A stretch of 64,000 nucleotides of DNA from Sphingomonas sp. BK580 (GCF_014194975.1 NZ_JACIAY010000001.1:670261-734260); one strand, 5' to 3'; numbered from the stretch's first letter, positions 45,667 through 53,900 are shown. Notes: generated by a model from the sequence alone, not told the origin. A program made the numbers and translations.

Positions 45667-45953
45667 GCCGCACCGTCCCGCGTCGTCACCCGCTGCCCCG
45701 GTGCCGCATCGACCAGGCAGGCGCGCACCCGTCGCGGCTCACCGTCGCGCTCGAGCAGCACGAGGCACTCGCAGCAGGTTCCCATGTTGCACCACAGGCC
45801 GCGCGGGCGGTCGTGGCGATCACGACGGAAGGCGGCGTGCCCGGCCGCGAGCATCGCCGCGGCGATGGTCTCGCCGGGGTGAAAAGACACGCATGCGCCA
45901 TCCACGATGATCTCGCCGGCCACGCCCCGCGCGGTATCCGCCACGCGCGCCAT
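45663..45953 (-). CDS. [2Fe-2S] subunit of HcnABC-type dehydrogenase
   Basis: 96 residues from the ATG at 45953, overlapping the upstream stop as TGATG; a GTG one codon earlier is an alternative. Ferredoxin-like: 'GEIIVDGACVSFHPGETIAAAMLAAG' followed by 'CNMGTCCECLV' and 'RACL', the plant-type [2Fe-2S] Cys arrangement of HcnA/LhpE-type subunits. It transfers electrons between the two flavoprotein subunits encoded on either side. Overlaps at both ends indicate tight translational coupling and stoichiometric assembly. Confidence 0.88.
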   Translation of the reverse strand: MARVADTARGVAGEIIVDGACVSFHPGETIAAAMLAAGHAAFRRDRHDRPRGLWCNMGTCCECLVLLERDGEPRRVRACLVDAAPGQRVTTRDGAA

Positions 45954-47152
45954 CACGCCAGCATCGCGTTGAGGTGCGCGAAGCGCGCGGGGGCGACCAG
46001 TGCCATCGCCTCGGCCGCGTCGCCCACGGACCGGCCGAGCATCTCCGCGCTGACCGCGCGCGCGAGCGTCGGGCCGAGCGTGAAGCCCGATCCGCCGGCG
46101 ATGACGAACAGACCGGGGCGGCCCGGCACCGCGCCGGCGAGCGGCAGCTGGTCGGCGGTGATCGCGACCACCCCGGTCCAGGTGCGGATCAGGTTGAGCG
46201 CGCCGACTTGCGGCACCGTCGCCGCCGCGACCGCGAGATTGCCGGTGAGCGAGTCGGCCAGCACCGTCGGCGCGCGCGCGAGATCGAACCCGTCTCCACC
46301 GCGCGCGAGCCGTGATGGCCAGCCGCCGCCGATCAGCACGTTGCCGTCATGCGCCTGCTTCATCGACAGGCGGCGGCCGACGTGCTGGACGAGGTGCGGC
46401 AGGAACGGCGCGACACGCTCGGTGACGTTCATCTGCAGCCCGATCGGGAAGACGGGCAGGTGCACCCCCGCGAGCGCGCCCACCGCCATGGTCCACGCCC
46501 CTGCCGCGATCAACACGCTCGCGGCGGCCACCTCCACGTCGGCGGCGCCGCGCCGCAACGTCGCTCTCCACCCGCCCGACACCGGGACGAGTGCGCGCAG
46601 CGCCGTCCGGGGAAGGTAACGCGCGCCCGCTGCCCCCGCGGCGTCCGCGAGCGCGCGCGTGACTAGGCGGGGGTTGGCGTGGCCCTCGTCCGCGAGGAAG
46701 CTGGCGGCCCGCACGTCGTCCGCCAGATAGGGCGCGATCGCCCGCGCCTCCGCGCCGTCGATCAACCGGGTCGGCAGACCCCAGCGCGCTTCCAGCGCTG
46801 CCTTGCGCTCGAGCAGGCGCACCTCATCGTCGCTCTGCGCCACCATCAGCCCGCCGTGCATCGCGACATCGAGACGGTCGTCGCCGAGCGCCGCCGGCAG
46901 GTCGCGCCACTCGGTCACCGCCAGCCGGCTGAGCGCGACGGTGCGCGCGGCCTGGTCCGCCAGCGCCTCGCCATGTTCCAGGAAGCGCCGCTCGATCTGG
47001 AAGTGCAGCGACCCGGCGTTCTGCCCGGAAGCGCCGGCGTTGAGCTCGCCGCGCTCGACCAGCAGCACGTCGGTGCCCCCGCGCGCGAGGTGCCACGCCG
47101 CCGCGCACCCGATCAGCCCGCCGCCGATGATCAGCACGTCGGCGGCGTCCAC
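45953..47152 (-). CDS. FAD-dependent D-amino-acid-oxidase-like subunit (HcnC/LhpB type)
   Basis: 399 residues. N-terminal dinucleotide motif 'VLIIGGGLIGCAAAWHLARGG' and 'ELNAGASGQNAGSLHFQ', C-terminal 'LPLAGAVPGRPGLFVIAGGSGFTLGPTLARAVSAEML', both typical of the DAO superfamily beta subunit that holds the amine-oxidising flavin. With the adjacent [2Fe-2S] and FAD/NAD subunits it forms a heterotrimer of the HcnABC, opine oxidase and D-hydroxyproline dehydrogenase type. Only 5 bases separate it from the DHDPS-like gene upstream. The exact amine substrate is open; cyclic imino acids or N-substituted amino acids are the natural candidates. Confidence 0.85.
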   Translation of the reverse strand: MDAADVLIIGGGLIGCAAAWHLARGGTDVLLVERGELNAGASGQNAGSLHFQIERRFLEHGEALADQAARTVALSRLAVTEWRDLPAALGDDRLDVAMHGGLMVAQSDDEVRLLERKAALEARWGLPTRLIDGAEARAIAPYLADDVRAASFLADEGHANPRLVTRALADAAGAAGARYLPRTALRALVPVSGGWRATLRRGAADVEVAAASVLIAAGAWTMAVGALAGVHLPVFPIGLQMNVTERVAPFLPHLVQHVGRRLSMKQAHDGNVLIGGGWPSRLARGGDGFDLARAPTVLADSLTGNLAVAAATVPQVGALNLIRTWTGVVAITADQLPLAGAVPGRPGLFVIAGGSGFTLGPTLARAVSAEMLGRSVGDAAEAMALVAPARFAHLNAMLA

Positions 47153-47157
47153 GCGCG

Positions 47158-48087
47158 TCAGGCCTTGCCGAGCGCCGCCAGCGTCGCGCCGATGCGCTCG
47201 CGCGCCTCCGCGGACACGTCAAGCAATGGCGGGCGAACCCCGCCCAAGGGCATGCCGCGCGCGGCGAACCCGGCCTTGAGGATCGCCGGCCCCGAGCCGA
47301 AGCGCCCGACCAGCTCGGGCGTGTACCAGTCGGTCAGCACGCGGCGGTCATTGCGCCCGCACGCGCGCGCGCCCTCGACGTCGCCCGCCCACAAAAGGTT
47401 GTAGAAGTCGGGGTGGTCGCGGCCGAGCACCGCGCCGGCGCCCATCGTGCCGTCCCCGCCGCGCGCCTGGAGCAGCGCCAGGCCATGCTCGTCCATGGAG
47501 AAGCCGAACACGCGCACCTTCTCCGACAAAGCGAAGAAGGTCTCGACGAAGCGCGCCAGGTTGCTCGTCGACTGTTTGATCGCCACCACTCCGTCGAGAT
47601 CCGCCAGCCGCTCCAGCAGCTCCGCCGACATATCGATACCGGTGCCCGGAGGCCAGTTGTAGACGCAGATCGGCAGCGGGGAGGCGTCGCTCACCGCTTT
47701 GTAGAAGCCGAGGATCTCGTCCTCGCGCGGGCGGATGTACGGCGGCGGCGTCACCAGGATGCCGTCGAAGCCGGCGGCGTGGGCGTGGCGCGCGAACTCC
47801 ACCACCTCGTCCGGCGTGAACCAGGTGCAGCCCGCGATCAGCGGCAGCTTGCCGCGCATCTGCGCGCCCGCCGCGTCGAACAAGGCCTTTCGCTCCTGCG
47901 GCGACAGGCTGGTCCACTCGCCCGTCGTCCCCGCGAGCACCAGCCCGTGCATGCCCTCGGCGTGGAGCCACTCGAGATAGCGGCCGAGCGCGCGCGTATC
48001 GAGCGCCAGCTCGGCATCGAAGGGGGTGACGATCGCGGGTATATAGCCCCGCCAGCCGACCCGCGCCCGCTTCCCGGTGTCTGCCAT
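47158..48087 (-). CDS. Dihydrodipicolinate synthase family lyase/deaminase
   Basis: 309 residues from the ATG at 48087 (AGGGGAG upstream). Family landmarks: 'PAIVTPFDAELALDTRAL', 'LAGTTGEWTSLSPQER' (threonine pair), Tyr143 in 'CVYNWPPGTGID' and Schiff-base Lys171 in 'VVAIKQSTSN'. The family covers aldolases, dehydratases and deaminases. In hydroxyproline degradation, the LhpC deaminase of this family works directly after an LhpBEF (HcnABC-type) dehydrogenase, and the same pairing is seen here in one operon. Specificity cannot be fixed from sequence alone. First gene of the operon, divergent from the LysR regulator. Confidence 0.85.
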   Translation of the reverse strand: MADTGKRARVGWRGYIPAIVTPFDAELALDTRALGRYLEWLHAEGMHGLVLAGTTGEWTSLSPQERKALFDAAGAQMRGKLPLIAGCTWFTPDEVVEFARHAHAAGFDGILVTPPPYIRPREDEILGFYKAVSDASPLPICVYNWPPGTGIDMSAELLERLADLDGVVAIKQSTSNLARFVETFFALSEKVRVFGFSMDEHGLALLQARGGDGTMGAGAVLGRDHPDFYNLLWAGDVEGARACGRNDRRVLTDWYTPELVGRFGSGPAILKAGFAARGMPLGGVRPPLLDVSAEARERIGATLAALGKA

Positions 48088-48166
48088 CACGCATCGCTCC
48101 CCTGTGCCACCGACGCAGTTGTCATCGCGGCGCCCGCTCGTGCAATCGCCGCCACGCGGTGTTTTC

Positions 48167-48183
48167 ATTGCGTCTCGCGCAAC
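48167..48183. promoter_or_regulatory. LysR-type inverted repeat, site 5
   Basis: TTGCGTCTCGCGCAA is a perfect 15-base dyad (5-base arms, T-N11-A inside), located in the 129-base divergent region between the lysR gene and the DHDPS-dehydrogenase operon. This is the classic position for autoregulation and control of the divergent operon, and it anchors the motif seen at four other promoters. Confidence 0.7.
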
Positions 48184-48216
48184 AAAGCGTCAGCATCGTG
48201 TCCGGAGGAGCATGGC

Positions 48217-49155
48217 ATGGCGGACCTGGGGCTGCGGTATCTGTTCGAGGCGGCGCAGGCGGGCACGATGCGCGCCGCCAGTGACAAGCTCGACATCGCG
48301 GTCTCGTCGATCAGCCGGCAGATCGCGCAGCTGGAGGAGGAATATGCGCTGCCGCTGATCGAGCGCGGGCGCCGCGCCATCCGGCTGACCGAGGCGGGGC
48401 GCGTCGCGGTCGAACATTATCACGCGCAGCTGGCGCAGGAGGAGACGTTTCGCACGCGGCTGGGCGACCTTCGCGGCGTCCGTTCCGGGCACGTGCAGAT
48501 CGCGGTCGGCGAGGGCTTCCTCGGCCAGTCGCTGACTAGCCTGTTCGACGAGTTCCAGCAGCGCTTCCCCGCGGTGCGCCTGACGATCCTGACGCCGTCG
48601 ACGGCGGAAATCGTCAGCATGGTGCTCGAGGACGAGGCGCATGTCGGCCTGATCTTCCAGCCGCCGATGGAAGCGAAGATCCGCCTGCGCGGCTCGGCGC
48701 GGCAGCCGCTCAAGGTGATCGTCGCGCCGGGCCACCCGCTCGCAGAACGGCGCGGGGTCGAGCTGCGCGACCTTCAGGGCCATGCGCTGTGCCTCGCCCC
48801 GAAGCAGTTCCGACTGCGTCAGATCCTCAGCCTGGCCGAGGCGTCGCAGCGGCTCTTCCTGGAACCCGTGATGACGAGCAGCTCGATCCAGATGATGCGC
48901 GCCGCGGCGCTGTCCGGCCATTATGCCACCGTGCTGCCGTCGATCTCGGTGCTGGCCGAGTTGCGCGAGGGATCGCTGCGCGCGGTGCCGCTGCACGATG
49001 AGGGGGTGGAGGAGACCGCGATCGGCCTGATCACGCGCAGCGGCCGCCAGCTCGAGGGGGCACCGCTCAAGATGTTGGGTGTGCTCGAGCGACAACTTCG
49101 TCAATGGACCGACGACGAGGCGGGCGCGGCCGACGTTGCGTCCAGCACGACATGA
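48217..49155 (+). CDS. LysR-family transcriptional regulator
   Basis: 312 residues. The ATG at 48217 is chosen because GGAGGAG lies 6 bases upstream; an ATG at 48212 is out of frame. The N-terminal winged HTH is 'LRYLFEAAQAGTMRAASDKLDIAVSSISRQIAQLEEEYALPLIERGRRAIRLTEAG'. The effector domain covers about 90-300 ('GHVQIAVGEGFLGQSLTSLFDEFQQRFPAVRL', 'PLKVIVAPGHPLA'). It is divergent from the DHDPS-HcnABC-type operon. The perfect TTGCG-N5-CGCAA dyad in front of it recurs elsewhere in the region, so it is the probable regulator of the whole catabolic set. Confidence 0.9.
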   Translation: MADLGLRYLFEAAQAGTMRAASDKLDIAVSSISRQIAQLEEEYALPLIERGRRAIRLTEAGRVAVEHYHAQLAQEETFRTRLGDLRGVRSGHVQIAVGEGFLGQSLTSLFDEFQQRFPAVRLTILTPSTAEIVSMVLEDEAHVGLIFQPPMEAKIRLRGSARQPLKVIVAPGHPLAERRGVELRDLQGHALCLAPKQFRLRQILSLAEASQRLFLEPVMTSSSIQMMRAAALSGHYATVLPSISVLAELREGSLRAVPLHDEGVEETAIGLITRSGRQLEGAPLKMLGVLERQLRQWTDDEAGAADVASSTT

Positions 49156-49219
49156 GCGCGCACCCATCGCAATGCTGGTGTGGCTAGCCTGGCTGCTCGC
49201 CGGAAAGGAGCGTAGCGCC

Positions 49220-49444
49220 ATGGACGAACCCGACAGCCCGCCCTCGGGGGGCCTGCACCGTCGCCACCTGCCGCTGCTCCTGCCCTTCCTGTGGCAGGTC
49301 GGCGGCGTGCCCTGGGCGAACGGCGTGGCGTGGCGGCCGTGGCACATGCCCTTCCTGCTGCTGTGGGAGCTGGCCGGCGTGGTGGTCGCCAGCCTCGCCA
49401 TTGCCCTGGTCTACCGGCTCGACGCCGCGGCGGCGCCGCGATGA
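49220..49444 (+). CDS. DUF3311 small membrane protein
   Basis: 74 residues from the ATG at 49220 (AAAGGAG 9 bases upstream). Two membrane segments with the DUF3311 signature 'LLLPFLWQVGGVPWANGVAWRP' and 'PFLLLWELAGVVVASLAIALVYRLD'. DUF3311 proteins are almost always encoded directly upstream of a solute:sodium symporter and may assist it. Here the stop overlaps the symporter start as ATGA. A degenerate relative of the LysR-type repeat (49135-49151) lies about 70 bases upstream, inside the end of lysR. Confidence 0.85.
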   Translation: MDEPDSPPSGGLHRRHLPLLLPFLWQVGGVPWANGVAWRPWHMPFLLLWELAGVVVASLAIALVYRLDAAAAPR

Positions 49445-50889
49445 TCGCCACGGCGCTTACGGTGGTGGTGGTGGCGGCGACGATGCTGGGCACCGTCGCC
49501 TACGGCCGGATGCAGGCGCGCGCGCGCACGATCAGCGAATGGGCGATCGGCGGGCGCAGCCTGGGGCTGCTCGTCTTCTGGTTTCTCAACGCGGGCGAGA
49601 TCTACACCACCTTCGCGGTGCTCGGCATCTCGGGCTATGCCTGGGCGCACGGCGCGCCCGCGACGCTGGCGCTGTGCTCGGTCTCGCTCGCCGCCGCGAT
49701 CGGCTATTGGCTGACGCCGCGGATCTGGCGCAGCGGGCGCGTCAGCGGGCTGATGACCCAGGCCGACTTCTTCGCGCATCATTATCGCTCGCGCTGGCTC
49801 GGCATCCTCGTCGCGCTGGTCGGGATCGCCGCGTTGGTGATCTACGTGCAGATCCAGATCACCGCGCTGGGGCTGGTGCTGCGCGTGACGCTGGGCGCCG
49901 TCGATCCCGCCACCGCCGCCGCGCTCGCCGCGGCGGCGATGCTGCTGTTCGTCTTCTTCGCTGGCCTGCGCTCGGCCGCTTTCGCCGCGGGGGTCAAGGA
50001 CGTGCTGATGGTGCTGCTGGTCGGCGGGCTCGCGCTCACCGTGGCGCGCGAAGTCGGCGCGAGCTCGATCGCCGACCTGTTCCGCCGCGCCGAGGCGATG
50101 GCGCCCGCCGCCGCGACGCTGCCCGGGCGCGACCCCGCCGCCGGGTTAGGCGTCACCTGGCTGATGACCACCGCGATCAGCGTCGCGGTCGGCACCTATA
50201 TCTTCCCCCACATGTTCCAGCTCTGCTACGCCGCCGACGCCGCGCAGACGCTGCGCCGCAACGCGATCTTCCAGCCGCTCTACTCGCTGTCCTACCTGTT
50301 CATCATCCTGCTCGGCGTGGCCGCGCTGGTGGCGGGCACGCGTCCGCCCGCCGGCGACGCCAACGCGGTGCTGCTGCAGCTCGTCACCGACCGCTATCCG
50401 GCCTGGGTGACCGGGCTGTTCGGCGGCACCGCGGCGCTGCTCGCGCTGGTACCGGGTTCGGTGCTGCTGCTGACCATCGGGACGATCTTCACGCGCAACG
50501 TGGTGCTGCCGCTGCGCCCCGTGCTGGACGAGCGTGCGCAGCTGCTCGCCTCGCGCGCGGCGATGGTCGCCTTCGCCGCGCTCGCTGCCTGGCTCTCGGT
50601 CGGGCCCAACCAGTCGCTGGTGACGATCGGGCTGACCGCTTACGCCACGATCGGCATGCTCGCACCCGGCGTCTATCTCGCCTTCCTGCGCCCGGGCGTA
50701 CCGGCCGTCGCGCTCGGCGCGGGGCTGGCGGTGGGCTATGCCGCGATGCTGCTTCCCAGTCCGCTGTCGGCTTGGGCGGCGACGACCGGGTTCGACCTCG
50801 GGCTGACGGCGCTGCTGCTCAATGGCGCGACGGTGCTGGTGCTCGATGCCGCGCTGCGCCGCGGCCGCGCGCCGCTGGCGGTCGCGTGA
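49441..50889 (+). CDS. Solute:sodium symporter (SSS family)
   Basis: 482 residues with about 12-13 hydrophobic segments. SSS family features: 'ARTISEWAIGGRSLGLLVFWFLNAGEIYTTFAVLGISGYAWAHG' near the start, 'YIFPHMFQLCYAADAAQTLRRNA' and 'LFGGTAALLALVPGSVLLLTIGTIFTRNVVLPLR'. Inner-membrane uptake of a small organic solute with Na+ (or H+) is expected. Overlaps link it to the DUF3311 gene before and the carboxylesterase after, so the three form one unit. The imported compound is likely the product of periplasmic hydrolysis by the surrounding exported enzymes. Confidence 0.88.
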   Translation: MIATALTVVVVAATMLGTVAYGRMQARARTISEWAIGGRSLGLLVFWFLNAGEIYTTFAVLGISGYAWAHGAPATLALCSVSLAAAIGYWLTPRIWRSGRVSGLMTQADFFAHHYRSRWLGILVALVGIAALVIYVQIQITALGLVLRVTLGAVDPATAAALAAAAMLLFVFFAGLRSAAFAAGVKDVLMVLLVGGLALTVAREVGASSIADLFRRAEAMAPAAATLPGRDPAAGLGVTWLMTTAISVAVGTYIFPHMFQLCYAADAAQTLRRNAIFQPLYSLSYLFIILLGVAALVAGTRPPAGDANAVLLQLVTDRYPAWVTGLFGGTAALLALVPGSVLLLTIGTIFTRNVVLPLRPVLDERAQLLASRAAMVAFAALAAWLSVGPNQSLVTIGLTAYATIGMLAPGVYLAFLRPGVPAVALGAGLAVGYAAMLLPSPLSAWAATTGFDLGLTALLLNGATVLVLDAALRRGRAPLAVA

Positions 50890-52415
50890 ACCGGCGCGAG
50901 CTGCTGCGGCGCGGCGGTGCCGGCCTCGTCGCGCTCGGCGCGTATCCCGGCGGTGCGGCGGGCGCGACGACGTCGGTGCTGCGCGAGCCGGGATGCGGGC
51001 CGATCCGCGGCACCAGCGACGGAACGGTGGCGCGTTTCCTCGGCATCCCGTTCGCGCGCCCACCGCTCGGCGCGCTGCGCTTCCGCGCGCCGCAGCAGGC
51101 GCCACGCTGGCGCGAGCCGCTGGCGGCGCTGGCCTATGCGCCCTCGCCGATCCAGCCCGGCTCGATACCCGAAGACCCGAGCGTGCCGCTGCCGACCTCG
51201 GAGGACTGCCTCTATCTCAATGTCTGGGCGCCCGAGCGGCCCGGGCCGCACCCGGTCCAGGTCTGGGTGCACGGCGGCGGCAACGTCACCGGCTCGACAC
51301 GCTTCCCGGTGTTCGACGGCAACGGCTTCGCGCGCGCCGGCGTCGTCTGCGTCACGATCACCTATCGCACCGGCTGCTGGGGCTTCCTCGATCTCGAGGA
51401 GGCGCTCGGCGCGGCCTATCACGACAGCGGCAACAACGGCCTGCGCGACCAGATCATGGCGCTGTGCTGGGTACGTGACAACATCGTGGCGTTCGGCGGC
51501 GACCCGGCGCGGGTGACGCTGGCAGGGCAGAGCGCGGGGGCGAAGGACGTCGTCTCGCTGCTCACCGCGCCCGCGGCACGCGGCCTCTTCGCGCGCGCGA
51601 TCGTGGAGAGCGGCGGCGGTCACACCGTGGCCGATCGCGGCCGGGCCGCCGAGCTGACGCGCCGCGTCGCCGCCGCCGCCGGCGTCGCCCCCGCCGCGCT
51701 GCGGGAGCTGCCCGCGCGCGCGCTGCTCGCGGCGCAGACCGCGGTGGTGGCGGCGTACCCCCGCAAGTATCCCTTCCGCGCCGTGGTCGGCGGCGCGCTC
51801 CTCCCGCAGGCGCCGCTCGCCGCCATCGCTGCCGGCACGGCGCGCGACGTGCCGCTGCTGCTCGGCTGGAACCGCGACGAGGTGGCGTTCTGGGGACCGC
51901 CCGCGCCCGGCGCGGAGGCCGTACGCGCGGGCGAGCTCGCCAACCTCGATGTCGCCGCCTTCGCGCCGGTCTACGCGCGCTACGCGGCGCTCGTGCCCGA
52001 CCCGCTCGCCCGCCGCTACGCCGCGGTGAGCGCGGAGGAATATGGCATACCGACGATCCGGCTGGCGGCGGCGCAGGCGCGCGCGGGCGGCACGGCCTTT
52101 CTCTACCGCTTCGACCTGCCGCTCACGACGGGCGCGCGCCGCGGCTACGCCATCCACGGCGCCGAGCTGCCGCTCACCTGGGCGCGGCTCGACGACCCCG
52201 CTTCCGCGGTCTACGGCCCGGTCGGCGCGTCGGCGGAGCGGCTGTCGGCGGCGATGCACGCGATGTGGCTGCGCTTCCTGCGCGGGCGGGCGCCCGCCGC
52301 GAACTGGCCGAGCTACGATGTGCGCCGGCGCGCGACGATGCGGCTCGACGCCGTGCCGCGCGTCGTCGACGATCTCGCCGGCGCCGAGCGGCGGCTCTGG
52401 GACGGCGTGCTGTGA
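50886..52415 (+). CDS. Type B carboxylesterase, Tat-type signal
   Basis: 509 residues from a GTG at 50886 (GTGA overlap with the symporter stop). The N-terminus (NRRELLRRGGAGLVALGAYPGGAAGA) is a twin-arginine signal. Family features: 'GTVARFLGIPFARPPLGALRFR', 'SEDCLYLNVWAPE', 'VWVHGGGNVTGS' (oxyanion hole), 'WVRDNIVAFGGDPARVTLAGQSAGAKDVVSLL' with Ser216 in GQSAG instead of the usual GESAGG, and 'HGAELPLTW' with the catalytic His. It hydrolyses carboxylic esters in the periplasm. Coupling to a symporter suggests it releases the compound that the symporter imports. Confidence 0.87.
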   Translation: MNRRELLRRGGAGLVALGAYPGGAAGATTSVLREPGCGPIRGTSDGTVARFLGIPFARPPLGALRFRAPQQAPRWREPLAALAYAPSPIQPGSIPEDPSVPLPTSEDCLYLNVWAPERPGPHPVQVWVHGGGNVTGSTRFPVFDGNGFARAGVVCVTITYRTGCWGFLDLEEALGAAYHDSGNNGLRDQIMALCWVRDNIVAFGGDPARVTLAGQSAGAKDVVSLLTAPAARGLFARAIVESGGGHTVADRGRAAELTRRVAAAAGVAPAALRELPARALLAAQTAVVAAYPRKYPFRAVVGGALLPQAPLAAIAAGTARDVPLLLGWNRDEVAFWGPPAPGAEAVRAGELANLDVAAFAPVYARYAALVPDPLARRYAAVSAEEYGIPTIRLAAAQARAGGTAFLYRFDLPLTTGARRGYAIHGAELPLTWARLDDPASAVYGPVGASAERLSAAMHAMWLRFLRGRAPAANWPSYDVRRRATMRLDAVPRVVDDLAGAERRLWDGVL

Positions 52416-52424
52416 CGTGCCCGC

Positions 52425-52811
52425 TCAGCGCGGGCGCATGTCCTCGGGCCAGGGCACCGCGCGAGCGCGATCGAGGTCCATGCAGACCAGCACCACCTCG
52501 CCGCGGAAGCGCTGCTCCCCGCCGCAGCTGACCTCCACCCCGATCGTCGCGGACGAGCTGCCGACGCGCCGCACCGACAGCGCGAGATCGAGCTCGTCGC
52601 CGAGGCGACTCACGGCGACGAACTCGGCGCTGAGCGACACCGTCGGCACCCCCAGGCGTCGCGTCGCGTGCATCTGCGCGAAGCTGGCGCCGAGCGCGGC
52701 GAAATAATCCTCGACCGCGGCGTTGAGCATCTCGAAATAGCGCGGGTAGAAGACGATGCCGGCGGCATCGACGTGCGCGAAGCGTACGATCTGGCGCGAC
52801 ACGAAGCTCAT
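52425..52811 (-). CDS. Acyl-CoA thioesterase (4-hydroxybenzoyl-CoA thioesterase-like hotdog)
   Basis: 128 residues from the ATG at 52811 (GAGGAGG upstream; ATGA overlap with the MarR stop). Hotdog-fold features: 'RQIVRFAHVDAAGIVFYPRYFEMLNAAVEDYF' with the 'DAAGIVF-Y' active-site loop (Asp near 15), then 'EFVAVSRLGDELDLALSV'. This subfamily hydrolyses aromatic or short acyl-CoA esters. Together with the MarR genes it forms the minus-strand arm of the aromatic-CoA block, and it could relieve CoA sequestration when aromatic-CoA intermediates build up. Confidence 0.85.
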   Translation of the reverse strand: MSFVSRQIVRFAHVDAAGIVFYPRYFEMLNAAVEDYFAALGASFAQMHATRRLGVPTVSLSAEFVAVSRLGDELDLALSVRRVGSSSATIGVEVSCGGEQRFRGEVVLVCMDLDRARAVPWPEDMRPR

Positions 52812-53302
52812 CGATCCTCCTCGCCCGGCTCGCGCTCGGCGGCGATCGAACTCTTCACCAGCGCGAGCAGCCGATAGAGCGTCGCCAACTCGTCCCGCGG
52901 CACGCCCGCGAGCATCGCCTGAACCCAGCGATGATGCGACTCGGCTAAGGTACGAAAGTGCGCGCGCCCTTGCTCGGTGAGCGCGACGATGCTGGAGCGC
53001 GCGTCGCCGCTCGCCTGGCGGCTGGCCACCATCCCGTCCTGCTGCAGCTGTCGCACCAGTGCCGTGACGTTGCCGTTGGAGACCAGCAAAGCGCGCGACA
53101 ACTCGCTCATCGTCATGCCCACGGGCTGACGGTCGAGCGCGGCGAGGACGTCGAAGCGCGGCAGCGTGGTGGCGTGGTGCGCGACGAGGCGGCGGCGGAG
53201 CCGCTTCTCCATGACCGTGGAGCAGCTCAGCAGCCGCAGCCACACGCGCACGTCCATCTGCTCGGAGAAGGCGCCGTCGTGCTTCTCGCGCAGCTCGCTC
53301 AC
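52808..53302 (-). CDS. MarR-family regulator
   Basis: 164 residues. Winged HTH: 'LPRFDVLAALDRQPVGMTMSELSRALLVSNGNVTALVRQLQQDGMVASRQASGDARSSIVALTEQGRAHF', with recognition helix 'NGNVTALVRQL' and wing 'ASGDARSSIVALT'. Start overlaps the stop of the other MarR gene (ATGA-type) and its stop overlaps the thioesterase start, giving a three-gene operon. MarR proteins of aromatic-CoA pathways usually respond to CoA thioesters or the free acid. Confidence 0.88.
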   Translation of the reverse strand: MSELREKHDGAFSEQMDVRVWLRLLSCSTVMEKRLRRRLVAHHATTLPRFDVLAALDRQPVGMTMSELSRALLVSNGNVTALVRQLQQDGMVASRQASGDARSSIVALTEQGRAHFRTLAESHHRWVQAMLAGVPRDELATLYRLLALVKSSIAAEREPGEEDR

Positions 53303-53766
53303 GCGACGTCGTCCAGATTGGCGTGAACGCGACCGAGCAGGTCGAGCAGCTGGTCGAAGTCGCGTTCGCTGAGGCCGCGGATCACCTGCTCGTACACCGG
53401 CGCGCTCGCCTCGCGCGCGGCCGCCAAGCGGCGCTCTCCCTCGGGGCTGAGCGACACCTCGGTGACTCGCGCATCGTCGGCACTGTCACTCACTGCGACC
53501 AGGCCGGCGCTTGTCATGCGTTGGATGATGCGGGTCATGGTCGAGAGCGGGATCACGGCCGCGTCCGCGATGTCACGCACGCCGCGCGGCGCACGTTCGC
53601 CCAGGATCATCAGTACGCGCCAGGAAGGGATATCGAGGTCGATCGTGCGCAGGCGCGCGCCGATCACGCCATTGTAGCGGGAGACCATCCGATTGAGCAG
53701 GTAGAAGGGATATCGCTCCACCTGGAAGGCGGCGGTACCAGGATTGCCAAGCTGTCGGTTGTCCAC
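53299..53766 (-). CDS. MarR-family regulator, second paralogue
   Basis: 155 residues from a GTG at 53766, which has GGGGAGGG 6 bases upstream; upstream starts at 53844 (GTG) and 53838 (ATG) are possible but lack this. Winged HTH: 'IPSWRVLMILGERAPRGVRDIADAAVIPLSTMTRIIQRMTSAGLVAVSDSADDARVTEVSLSPEG'. It is divergent from the cyclase-IorAB unit across 134 bases, so it probably represses that promoter. Paired MarR regulators are unusual and may sense different intermediates. Confidence 0.85.
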   Translation of the reverse strand: MDNRQLGNPGTAAFQVERYPFYLLNRMVSRYNGVIGARLRTIDLDIPSWRVLMILGERAPRGVRDIADAAVIPLSTMTRIIQRMTSAGLVAVSDSADDARVTEVSLSPEGERRLAAAREASAPVYEQVIRGLSERDFDQLLDLLGRVHANLDDVA

Positions 53767-53900
53767 GTGCGCCCTCCCCGAGCGGGCCTTATCGGGGCCT
53801 CGACCAGGCCGCAACGCACGATCCGAATTTAATTGCATGTGCACGTTTCTCGTGACAGGCTCCCTCCCACGTCGTCTTCCAGACCATCGGAGAAGATCGC

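Noticed and set aside
49135..49151. GTTGCGTCCAGCACGAC as a sixth LysR-type site
   Set aside because: Two mismatches in the right arm and located within the end of the lysR coding sequence; kept only as a weak possibility.
49401..50885. The 495 upstream codons of the carboxylesterase frame, which would give a 1004-residue fusion
   Set aside because: This part is the +1 shadow of the symporter gene and is Arg/Ala/Asp-rich nonsense; the GTG at 50886 with a Tat signal is the real start.
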